Assembly (NCBI GenBank): GCA_964551925.1
Contig: CAZKFA010000025.1
Span: forward strand, 1-29,023
Direction of reading: 5' to 3'
Length of the DNA stretch: 29,023 bases
From: CAZKFA01 sp964551925
GTDB lineage: Bacteria > Cyanobacteriota > Vampirovibrionia > LMEP-6097
How positions within the stretch are numbered: position 1 is the stretch's first letter; each line of letters opens with the position of its first letter. The notes under the pieces are model-generated. The model was not told where the DNA came from and did not search any database. It was given only the letters and a program-made list of their open reading frames with translations. Positions 8,043 to 14,916 of the stretch are shown here, in pieces. Position numbers and translations under genes: made by a program.

Positions 8043-8945
8043 CTATTTCTTACGTACTGATTCTTCGAATTCTAGTGATTTAACGAATAGCCAACTGATT
8101 TTATCAGACCAGTTCTCTTTGGTTAAGTTTAGCCCCAGAGCCTTCAGTTCAGTTTGTACTTGATCCCATAATGCGCTTGGTGATTGTTCTTTATTATCAA
8201 AGCCTGCTGCAACTAATTCAGCAAAGTTGACAATATGTGCTAAGGTCGGATTCTCTACTTTAGTTGGATTAAATTCATTTTCCATCAAATTGACGACAGG
8301 ATTTGGACAGGCATAGAACTGTAGAAGCTTGGCACCAAATTCAAATTCGGTGAATCCACGTACTAGAATCTCAGCTTTTTTTCTCTCTATACCTTGATTC
8401 ATAATGCGCTCAATCTTTTCTTCTAACTCTAATCCTTCTGTTTTAAGAACTAAAGCTGGAACTGTTTTGAGAAGAGCTGACATAAATGCTAATTCTATAT
8501 TTGGATACTTAACCCAGTTAGAGATTGCTTTTGCAATGATAGCGGTCTTGACAGCCTTAGACCATTGTTGTTGTAAAGATTCATTGTTTGCGACTTTCAG
8601 TGCGGTGAAATATTTGCGAGCACAATCAATCTCTAGTGAGCTTTGAATGAGGTTGTGATCAAGGCTAGAAACTGCCCTAATAAAATCTTGTTTCTCGATA
8701 TATTTTGTAGCCTCTTCTACAGAGGATAGATTGAGTACTCGAGCTAAAATTTCTTTATCTTTGACTAATTCTTCAGCGATGCTTTGATTGTTTTTTTCGG
8801 CAGAATAGGCCATTCTGAGAATCTTGAACATATTTAGTGGCTTGTTGGGTAAATAGTTGATCTCACTAATGATTTTTGAGATACGCCCAATAGGTTTGCT
8901 ACCAATGAATGGTGATTTGTTTAATTTGCTGTCTAGGCTTTTCAT
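8043..8945 (-). CDS. Degenerate HDOD-like protein
   Basis: A 300-residue cytoplasmic protein with faint but ordered HDOD features: LPNKPLNMFKILRMA near residue 31, SIAEELVKDKEILARVLNLSS as the helix before the usual ANSA position, and LAFMSALLKTVPALVL where the family has AFxAGLLHDIGxLVL. Both the His and the Asp of the HD pair are replaced, so no phosphohydrolase activity is expected. AGGGGA lies 11 bases before ATG on the minus strand, and TATAAA further upstream can serve as -10. It is the second HDOD-type protein in the window; the first begins at 1592. Likely a signalling scaffold; the assignment is by pattern and less certain than for the first. Confidence 0.55.
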   Translation of the reverse strand: MKSLDSKLNKSPFIGSKPIGRISKIISEINYLPNKPLNMFKILRMAYSAEKNNQSIAEELVKDKEILARVLNLSSVEEATKYIEKQDFIRAVSSLDHNLIQSSLEIDCARKYFTALKVANNESLQQQWSKAVKTAIIAKAISNWVKYPNIELAFMSALLKTVPALVLKTEGLELEEKIERIMNQGIERKKAEILVRGFTEFEFGAKLLQFYACPNPVVNLMENEFNPTKVENPTLAHIVNFAELVAAGFDNKEQSPSALWDQVQTELKALGLNLTKENWSDKISWLFVKSLEFEESVRKK

Positions 8946-9101
8946 GTTTTTTTATTCCCCTACCTTGCTTTATATCGGACAAGATGCTTCTAAACTGAAA
9001 GAGAAAAACATTAAATAAGCTGAATGTACTAGCGCTATGGCTGAGCTACTGCAAATAGAGTAGATGCTTGCTAAAATAGATTTGAGAACTTAGTGAAATA
9101 A

Positions 9102-10754
9102 ATGGTAAAAAGAATCAAATCTGCTCAAGCTTCACAAAATATTGCTTTAACTGGTTTAATGGGCTCTGGTAAATCAACAGTTGGTAAATATTTGGCAGAT
9201 TTGTTGCAAATGCAGTTTGTAGATACTGACGTGTTTATTGAAGAAATAGAAGGTCAGACTATTGAAGAAATTTTCACTAGGCATGGAGAAGAATATTTTA
9301 GAAAACTAGAAGCAAAAACTATAAGAGACCTTCTGAAAAAAACAGGTCAGGTTATTTCTTTAGGCGGAGGATTAATTGTCGATGATGCCAATCGTGAGCT
9401 CGTGAAGCAGGAAGCTCAGCTCATTGCTTTAACAGCAGATCCGCAGGATTTATATAATCGTATTAAACGTCGTAAGAATAGACCATTGATTAATCAAAGC
9501 AGGGATCCACTAGCGACTCTTGAGGCTTTATGGCAGGAGCGTAAACCAGCATATTTGGATAGTCATTTTCAGGTTGATACTAGTAATAAGTCAGTCAATA
9601 TGATCGCCCTCGAGGTTTTGAAAAAGCTTGGTTTAAGTTTGCCAAGCAGTACTCAATTAACAGTACAGATTCCCAGAACGAATTGCAGTTACAATATTTA
9701 TTTCCATGAGCTCGATAAGATTAAATTGCAGGAGCTTGATTTAGGTAAGAAAATTTTGATACTCAGTCAGGAGCCAGTAGCTAAGCACTATTTAGAGCAG
9801 GTTAGAGCCAAGTTGAGTCAAGGATTTGAAGTGCATACTATGATTATTGATGATGGTGAGGATGCTAAGAATTTCTTTACTTATCAGTTAATATTACAGA
9901 AATTGTTGTCGTTAAAATTTGAAAGAAAAGATACGGTGTTAGCTTTGGGTGGTGGAGTTGTTGGTGATGTCGCAGGTTTTGCGGCTTCGACTTATTATAG
10001 AGGCATTCATTATATTCAAATACCTACGACACTACTCTCTATGATTGATTCTTCTGTTGGCGGTAAGACTGCAATTAATGTCCCTGAAGGAAAGAATTTG
10101 ATTGGTACTTTTTATCAGCCGCACCTTGTTCATATTGATGTTGCTAATCTTAGAACCCTTTCTGATAGGGAGTTTAAAAGTGGACTAGGGGAATTGGTTA
10201 AATATACTTTACTAGGATCTAAATGGGACGCGGAGCTTGGAGACAATTTTTTTGATTTTGTTTCATTGCATGCTCAGGATATACTGGCTAAAGATGAAGC
10301 TATTCTCAAAGATGTTATTAATCATTGTTTGAAAATTAAAAGTGGCATAGTTGCTGAAGATGAGACGGATAAGGCGATTCGCGCACATCTCAATCTGGGG
10401 CATACTTTTGGACATGCGCTTGAAGAGGTTACTCAGTATAAACAATTCTCTCATGGTGAGGCTGTCGCGATAGGTTTGGTTTGTGCTTGCTATCTTGCTG
10501 AAGAGGTTGGGTATTTTAAATCAAAGCAAACAGAAGCTATAATCCAATTAATGCAAGTCTTTGGTTTGAGTTATCGATTGCCTAAGAATCTTAGCTCTGC
10601 TCAAATACTTGAGGCCTTTCAGTATGACAAGAAGTCTTCTTTAGGTAAGGTTAAATTCATTGTGCCGAAACATAGTATTGGTAAGGTGGAGTTGCTGGAT
10701 TCTATTGACATGAAGATCGTTCAGAGAGCCATTGAGCGTAATTTGGATAGATAG
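9102..10754 (+). CDS. aroKB: Shikimate kinase / 3-dehydroquinate synthase fusion
   Basis: A 550-residue fusion of two shikimate-pathway enzymes. Residues about 12-175 are shikimate kinase: P-loop GLMGSGKST, DTD in FVDTDVF, the GGG loop SLGGGLIV and the lid RRKNRPLI. Residues about 185-550 are 3-dehydroquinate synthase: the NAD/substrate core LALGGGVVGDVAGFAAS, PTTLLSMIDSSVGGKTAIN, and metal ligands in GELVKY, HLNLGHTFGHALE and FSHGEA. The two act at separate steps of the pathway (second and fifth), so fusion gives co-expression rather than direct channelling. A similar order occurs in Thermotoga AroKB. The start lacks a good Shine-Dalgarno; an extended -10 (TGCTAAAAT) lies about 20 bases upstream. 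No other aro genes are nearby. Confidence 0.95.
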   Translation: MVKRIKSAQASQNIALTGLMGSGKSTVGKYLADLLQMQFVDTDVFIEEIEGQTIEEIFTRHGEEYFRKLEAKTIRDLLKKTGQVISLGGGLIVDDANRELVKQEAQLIALTADPQDLYNRIKRRKNRPLINQSRDPLATLEALWQERKPAYLDSHFQVDTSNKSVNMIALEVLKKLGLSLPSSTQLTVQIPRTNCSYNIYFHELDKIKLQELDLGKKILILSQEPVAKHYLEQVRAKLSQGFEVHTMIIDDGEDAKNFFTYQLILQKLLSLKFERKDTVLALGGGVVGDVAGFAASTYYRGIHYIQIPTTLLSMIDSSVGGKTAINVPEGKNLIGTFYQPHLVHIDVANLRTLSDREFKSGLGELVKYTLLGSKWDAELGDNFFDFVSLHAQDILAKDEAILKDVINHCLKIKSGIVAEDETDKAIRAHLNLGHTFGHALEEVTQYKQFSHGEAVAIGLVCACYLAEEVGYFKSKQTEAIIQLMQVFGLSYRLPKNLSSAQILEAFQYDKKSSLGKVKFIVPKHSIGKVELLDSIDMKIVQRAIERNLDR

Positions 10755-10763
10755 TGTTATAAT
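10755..10763 (+). promoter_or_regulatory. Extended -10 promoter of the carA leader
   Basis: TGTTATAAT (10755-10763) is a perfect TGN-extended -10 overlapping the region just after the aroKB stop. It predicts a start near 10769-10771, exactly at the 5' strand of the leader's closing helix. No matching -35 is seen at 17 bp; extended -10 promoters often lack one. Confidence 0.65.
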
Positions 10764-10766
10764 TTA

Positions 10767-10896
10767 TTAGCCTTGTTATAAAAGTTCGAGAACAAGGCTT
10801 GTGAGCTCCGAAGAAACTGAGTTGACTTACCGTCAATTATGGTTCTGAGGAGCGAACGTAACGAAGTTATCGGACTTTTAGAGCAGGGCTAATTTA
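10767..10896 (+). promoter_or_regulatory. Structured carA leader, candidate riboswitch that masks the ribosome site
   Basis: Positions 10767-10788 and 10871-10892 face each other with no bulge and pair at 21 of 22 positions (Watson-Crick or G-U), including the Shine-Dalgarno AGGG (10885-10888), which is eight bases before carA ATG. Inside is a hairpin (10800-10826/10832-10858): GCUCC/GGAGC flanked on both sides by symmetric 5'-GA-3'/3'-AG-5' tandem mismatches, then AGAA/UUCU and UUGAC/GUCAA. A small UAAC-GAA-GUUA hairpin follows (10859-10869). Alternatively AGCCTTGTT (10769-10777) pairs perfectly with AACAAGGCT (10791-10799), which would break the closing helix and free the ribosome site. No known riboswitch class is recognised. 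A transposable inverted-repeat element is the rival reading. Confidence 0.6.
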
Positions 10897-11979
10897 ATGG
10901 CTAAGTTAATTTTAGAAGACGGTAGAGAATTTATTGGACAAGCATTGGGCAGAGAAGGGACTGCTTTTGGTGAGATAGTCTTCAATACTGCGATGACTGG
11001 TTATCAAGAAACGATCAGTGATCCAAGCTATGCTGGACAGATTATAACTTTCACATATCCAGAGATTGGTAATTATGGTTGCAATCAAGATGATATGGAA
11101 TCTAAGCAAATTTTTGCTAGAGGAGTAGTTCTAAAAAACTATAGTCCTATTGTTAGCAACTTTAGAGCAGAGGAAGATCTCGATACTCTTTTGAAGCGCT
11201 TTGATATTAGTGCGATCTATGATGTTGACACGCGTGCGATTACTCGTCATATTCGTGATCGTGGTGCTATGAAAGCTGTGATCACTAGTTCTGATGATAT
11301 TAGTAGCACGGAATTGTTGAAACAGTTATCAGAGCAACCAACCATGGCTGGTGCTGATCTAGCGTCTCAAGTAACTTGTGCTAAGGCTTATACTGTTAAT
11401 CCACAAGGCAAATATAAAGTTGTAGCCTTGGATTTTGGTATTAAGCGTAATATTCTCAATAGACTAGCTGAACATGGTTGCCGTATAGAAGTTTTGCCAG
11501 CAAATGCGAGTTGTGAGCAGATACTTGCTTATGATCCTGATGGAGTCTTTCTTAGTAATGGTCCGGGAGATCCAGCTGCTGTAAGCTATGCAATTGAAAC
11601 AGTCAGAGAGTTATTGAAAGTTTATAAGAAACCTATTTTTGGTATTTGTTTAGGGCATCAGATTTTGGCATTGGCTGCTGGAGCCACTACTTATAAGCTG
11701 AAATTCGGTCATAGAGGCGCAAATCAGCCGATTGAGAATTTGACGACAGAGTGTATTGAGATTGCAAGTCATAATCATGGTTTCGCGGTGAGCAAGGGTT
11801 CTTTGCCTGATGATTTGGTGATTACTCATCTTAATATTAATGATGATACAGTTGCTGGCATTAGATTGAAACATAGAAGCAATGTGTTCTCTGTGCAATA
11901 TCACCCAGAAGCTAGTCCTGGTCCTCATGACAGCGATTATTTATTTTTGCAGTTCGTGAATTTTATGAAAGCTGTTTAG
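10897..11979 (+). CDS. carA: Carbamoyl-phosphate synthase small subunit
   Basis: The 360-residue glutaminase subunit of carbamoyl-phosphate synthase, supplying ammonia from glutamine to CarB for pyrimidine and arginine synthesis. The N-terminal half has the CarA fold signatures GTAFGEIVFNTAMTGYQE, DPSYAGQI and DVDTRAITRHIRDRGAM. The C-terminal half is a class I glutamine amidotransferase with nucleophile Cys251 in FGICLGHQ and His336/Glu338 in QYHPEASPGPHD. All catalytic residues are present and the length is normal. carB is not in the window. Expression probably depends on the structured leader at 10767-10896. The last 39 bases overlap the convergent ribH. Confidence 0.97.
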   Translation: MAKLILEDGREFIGQALGREGTAFGEIVFNTAMTGYQETISDPSYAGQIITFTYPEIGNYGCNQDDMESKQIFARGVVLKNYSPIVSNFRAEEDLDTLLKRFDISAIYDVDTRAITRHIRDRGAMKAVITSSDDISSTELLKQLSEQPTMAGADLASQVTCAKAYTVNPQGKYKVVALDFGIKRNILNRLAEHGCRIEVLPANASCEQILAYDPDGVFLSNGPGDPAAVSYAIETVRELLKVYKKPIFGICLGHQILALAAGATTYKLKFGHRGANQPIENLTTECIEIASHNHGFAVSKGSLPDDLVITHLNINDDTVAGIRLKHRSNVFSVQYHPEASPGPHDSDYLFLQFVNFMKAV

Positions 11980-12417
11980 TAGTCCAATTAGAGTTAAGGC
12001 AATTTCTCTGCCTTTATCTTCTTTTTGTTGAGAAGCACGGAGCTCTGCTTGTTCTGTAGTATTGCAGGCTAGTATGCCATTGATAATCGGCACGCCAGTT
12101 TCTAACATTACATTCATGATGCCTCTTGCTGATTCGTTAGCAACGATTTCAAAATGCAAAGTATCGCCTTTGATAATTGTGCCAAAGCAAACGATGGCGT
12201 CATATTTTTTGGATTGAGTTAGCTTGAGTGCCATGATTGGCATCTCAAAAGCTCCTGGTACTTCATAAATATCCAGAGTGCAATCTACCGATTCGAGGGC
12301 TGTGGTGAAAGAATCTAACATTGCTTGATTGTAGTCACGGTTCCATTCGGCAATAATTACAGCGACAGTCTGATGACCAATTGGTTTAATATCGAAATTT
12401 GGTTTGGATTGACGCAT
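11941..12417 (-). CDS. ribH: 6,7-dimethyl-8-ribityllumazine synthase
   Basis: A 158-residue lumazine synthase that condenses 5-amino-6-ribitylaminouracil with dihydroxybutanone phosphate, the penultimate riboflavin step. Family motifs in order: VIIAEWNRDY, YEVPGAFEMP, CFGTIIKGDTLHFEIVANES (with the catalytic His in TLHFE) and GVPIINGILACNTTEQA. The usual phosphate-site region is somewhat divergent (ELRASQQKEDKG). No other rib genes are nearby. There is no Shine-Dalgarno; TAATAT (12426-12431, minus strand) ends eight bases before ATG, so the mRNA is probably leaderless. The C-terminal codons overlap carA by 39 bases on the opposite strand. Confidence 0.95.
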   Translation of the reverse strand: MRQSKPNFDIKPIGHQTVAVIIAEWNRDYNQAMLDSFTTALESVDCTLDIYEVPGAFEMPIMALKLTQSKKYDAIVCFGTIIKGDTLHFEIVANESARGIMNVMLETGVPIINGILACNTTEQAELRASQQKEDKGREIALTLIGLLNSFHKIHELQK

Positions 12418-12436
12418 AGTTATTTATATTAGCAGC

Positions 12437-12494
12437 TACGCTACCCATAGTGTATGCACGCTAGTGGTAGCGTATAGGTACTATGGGTAGCGTA
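12437..12494. repeat. 58-bp compound palindrome between ribH and dnaX
   Basis: TACGCTACCCATAGT (12437-12451) and ACTATGGGTAGCGTA (12480-12494) are perfect 15-bp inverted repeats. Inside them ACGCTA (12458-12463) pairs with TAGCGT (12468-12473). The 9-mer GGTAGCGTA therefore occurs three times: once inverted at 12437-12445, and direct at 12466-12474 and 12486-12494. It lies in the divergent spacer of ribH and dnaX. It could be a cruciform, an operator with three half sites, or a REP-like or miniature mobile repeat. Confidence 0.8.
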
Positions 12495-12518
12495 CATGTT
12501 AGAATTGATTATAGTTTA

Positions 12519-14156
12519 ATGAGTAATTACCACGAAGCCCTATTTTTGAAGTATCGCCCGCAGAAATTAGCAGACGTATTGGCGCAAAATTCAGTTAAGG
12601 ATACTTTAATCAACGCCATTAAAAATAAGAAAATAGCTCAGGCTTATCTTCTTATTGGTCCGAGAGGTTCTGGTAAAACAAGCACTGCTCGAATTCTTGC
12701 TAAATCACTTAACTGTCTGCAACCACTTGATGGTATGTCTCCGACTGTTGATCCTTGTTGTATTTGTGAGCATTGCACTAGCATTGCTAATTCTAATAGT
12801 ATTGATGTTGTAGAGATTGATGCAGCTAGTCATGGTGGTGTTGATGACGCAAGGCTTCTAGTTGAGAAAGTGAACCTCACTAGTATGGCGGGTAAGTATA
12901 AGATTTATATTATCGATGAGGTGCATATGTTGTCTAAGCAGGCTTTTAATGCCTTGTTGAAGGTCATTGAAGAGCCTCCTGCTAATGTTGTTTTTATTCT
13001 TGCGACCACAGAAGTTGATGCTGTTCCTAAGACTATTAGCAGCCGTTGTCAGCAATTGCGTTTTAAGCCAATTGGACCGAATGATTGCCTCTCTAGGCTT
13101 GAATATGTTAGCAGTGTTGAAAAGATTAATATTGATAAAAACGCTCTTAAATTAATTGCAGAATATGCTGATGGTGCTTTGAGAGACGCTTTGAGTTTAT
13201 TGGATCAGGTTAGTGTTTTTGCTAATGATGAGCAGGCTATTAGCAGCCAAGTGGTGCTTGATATTATCGGCTCTGTCGCAGAGGAAGAGCTTGCTGTTTT
13301 AACTGAAGCAATTTTGAAACAAGATAGTGCTTCCTTGATTGGTCGTTTGGATTTGATAGCAAGTAATGGTAAAGACCCAGCCTTAGTTGTCAGTGACTTG
13401 CTTGATTATTTTCTGAAAGTGTTAGAGCTACAAAGCACTGCCACTGTGCCTTCTAGTCAGTATCTTGAGCATGTCTTGGCTCTGGCAAAGGAGAAGTCTG
13501 TCGAAAATATAGAGCTAGTACAAATTATTGAATCATTAGCTGAACTTGAAAATCGTTTGAAAAGAGGTAAGGGAAACAAAAATCTACTCAAAGCATGGCT
13601 GCTTAAGATTACTAATAGAGCGGATATTTTTGTTTTAAGGAATTTATTAGCCAGAATAGAAGCTCTTGAGACTAATGGTTCACGAGTAGAAGTGGCAGTA
13701 GCTAAAGCTATAATACCAAAGCCTCAAAAGATTGAAATACGAAGCTCTGCTCCGATTAAAGAACAACCTACTCTAAGTCATACGACGGTAGCATCAAATT
13801 CATCAGAAGCCTTTTTGGATTATTTGTCGCCTAGTATTAAGGGGATGTATATCAGTAGTCAAGCGCGTTTGCTTGGAGTCAAGTCTGGGCAAGCTATTAT
13901 TCAAATGCCAATTAAGTTTAAATATTTGAAATCCAAGTTAGAAGCTAGGAGTGATGAGATTTTAGCGGCTTTAAGCAAGGTGACTCTAGATGAAGTGAAA
14001 AATTTAGAGATAGAAATAGTTGATCAAATTGATGACACTGTAACAGAGCTTTTGACGAAACCAACAGTCGTATCCACTGGTGGAGTTAATTTTAGTAAGC
14101 TTGATGAAGTTGCTTCAGCCGGTGTGAATATTTTTGGCGGACAAAGTTTAGACTAG
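12519..14156 (+). CDS. dnaX: DNA polymerase III subunit gamma/tau
   Basis: A clamp-loader ATPase of 545 residues from Met at 12519 (MSNYHEALFLKYRPQKLADV). The longer frame from 12483 begins inside the palindromic repeat and adds 12 residues absent from the family, so the inner start is preferred. Domain I has P-loop GPRGSGKTSTARILAKSLNC, a four-Cys zinc module ending CCICEHC, the DEVHMLSKQAFNALLKVIEE box and sensor TTEVDAVPKTISSRCQQ. A collar domain follows, then a shorter C-terminal tail than E. coli tau. No obvious slippery sequence for a short gamma form is visible. No clear Shine-Dalgarno precedes the start. The 3' end overlaps the convergent ABC ATPase gene by four bases. Confidence 0.95.
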   Translation: MSNYHEALFLKYRPQKLADVLAQNSVKDTLINAIKNKKIAQAYLLIGPRGSGKTSTARILAKSLNCLQPLDGMSPTVDPCCICEHCTSIANSNSIDVVEIDAASHGGVDDARLLVEKVNLTSMAGKYKIYIIDEVHMLSKQAFNALLKVIEEPPANVVFILATTEVDAVPKTISSRCQQLRFKPIGPNDCLSRLEYVSSVEKINIDKNALKLIAEYADGALRDALSLLDQVSVFANDEQAISSQVVLDIIGSVAEEELAVLTEAILKQDSASLIGRLDLIASNGKDPALVVSDLLDYFLKVLELQSTATVPSSQYLEHVLALAKEKSVENIELVQIIESLAELENRLKRGKGNKNLLKAWLLKITNRADIFVLRNLLARIEALETNGSRVEVAVAKAIIPKPQKIEIRSSAPIKEQPTLSHTTVASNSSEAFLDYLSPSIKGMYISSQARLLGVKSGQAIIQMPIKFKYLKSKLEARSDEILAALSKVTLDEVKNLEIEIVDQIDDTVTELLTKPTVVSTGGVNFSKLDEVASAGVNIFGGQSLD

Positions 14157-14875
14157 GTGTTAACTAACATTGGTCCTGAGATGCTGCCTTCTCTAAATTG
14201 CTTAGCGAATGGATTGTTATTTTTAGGGTCAAAAAGCTCATGAGGACTACCCTGCCATACTATATTGCTGTCGTAAAGCATGGCAACTCTTGTTGCTGCG
14301 CGCTTAATAGTGCTAGCTTGGTGGGTAACTAGGATGGAAGCTGCTCCGGTGCTTTGTTGTAAGCGCACGACCAAGTCTTCAATAATAGTACTAGCTACAG
14401 GATCTAGACCAGCTGTTGGCTCATCAAAAAGAATGATTTCTGGATCGCTGATAATAGCTCTAGCAAAGCTAACGCGCTTTTTCATACCGCCAGAGATCTC
14501 ACTAGGATAGAGGTCTTCTATGCCTTGCATGCCAACAAGAGTGAGTTTATCCGCAACGATTTTGGCTATAGTTTCAGCAGAAGGTGGATTTTTAATATCC
14601 TCACCTACTAATAAAGGGAAAGCAATATTCTCCGCAACAGTTAGCGAGTCAAAGAGAGCTGAATATTGAAAAGCCATACCTAGTCGCCTACTCTCGAGGC
14701 AGACTTCTCCAGCTTGGTAATCTTCCAATCCGGCAATGATCTTTAGTAAGGTGCTTTTACCAGAACCAGAAAATCCAATTAAAGCAAGAACTTCACCTTT
14801 GTTAACTTCAAGATCAATATTTTTCAGAATTATATCTTCGTCGTAAGCTTTTAATAATCCTGAGACTTTAATCAT
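14153..14875 (-). CDS. mlaF: Mla/Ttg2-type ABC transporter ATP-binding protein
   Basis: A 240-residue ABC ATPase: Walker A GFSGSGKST, Q-loop FQYSALFDSLTVAENIAF, signature ISGGMKKRVSFARAI, Walker B ILFDEPTAGLDP and switch VTHQAST. The SGGMKKR signature and SALFDSLTVxENIAFPL segment are typical of MlaF/MkL ATPases, which power lipid movement between inner and outer membranes. The partner permease (MlaE) and MCE protein (MlaD) are not adjacent. The neighbours are the convergent dnaX and divergent mrdA. There is no Shine-Dalgarno; TAAAAT (14884-14889, minus strand) ends eight bases before ATG, again suggesting a leaderless transcript. Confidence 0.8.
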   Translation of the reverse strand: MIKVSGLLKAYDEDIILKNIDLEVNKGEVLALIGFSGSGKSTLLKIIAGLEDYQAGEVCLESRRLGMAFQYSALFDSLTVAENIAFPLLVGEDIKNPPSAETIAKIVADKLTLVGMQGIEDLYPSEISGGMKKRVSFARAIISDPEIILFDEPTAGLDPVASTIIEDLVVRLQQSTGAASILVTHQASTIKRAATRVAMLYDSNIVWQGSPHELFDPKNNNPFAKQFREGSISGPMLVNT

Positions 14876-14916
14876 AATGTGATATTTTAAAGACAGAACA
14901 GAGTTTTGGCTCTATC

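Noticed and set aside
10801..10848. 15-codon GTG frame in the carA leader (ends TYRQLWF)
   Set aside because: No ribosome site at proper spacing, and it is entirely inside the inner hairpin; aromatic residues alone are not evidence for a leader peptide.
10767..10892. Integron attC-like recombination site
   Set aside because: Size and imperfect palindrome fit, but the conserved R box sequences (RYYYAAC and GTTRRRY) are not at the ends.
11650..11928. 92-codon minus-strand frame inside carA
   Set aside because: Antisense shadow over the conserved amidotransferase domain.
12483..12518. Upstream in-frame ATG of dnaX
   Set aside because: It lies inside the palindromic repeat and adds residues not seen in the family; Met at 12519 fits DnaX N-termini.
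12519..14156. Programmed frameshift in dnaX producing a gamma form
   Set aside because: No A6-type slippery heptamer with a downstream hairpin is visible in the collar region.
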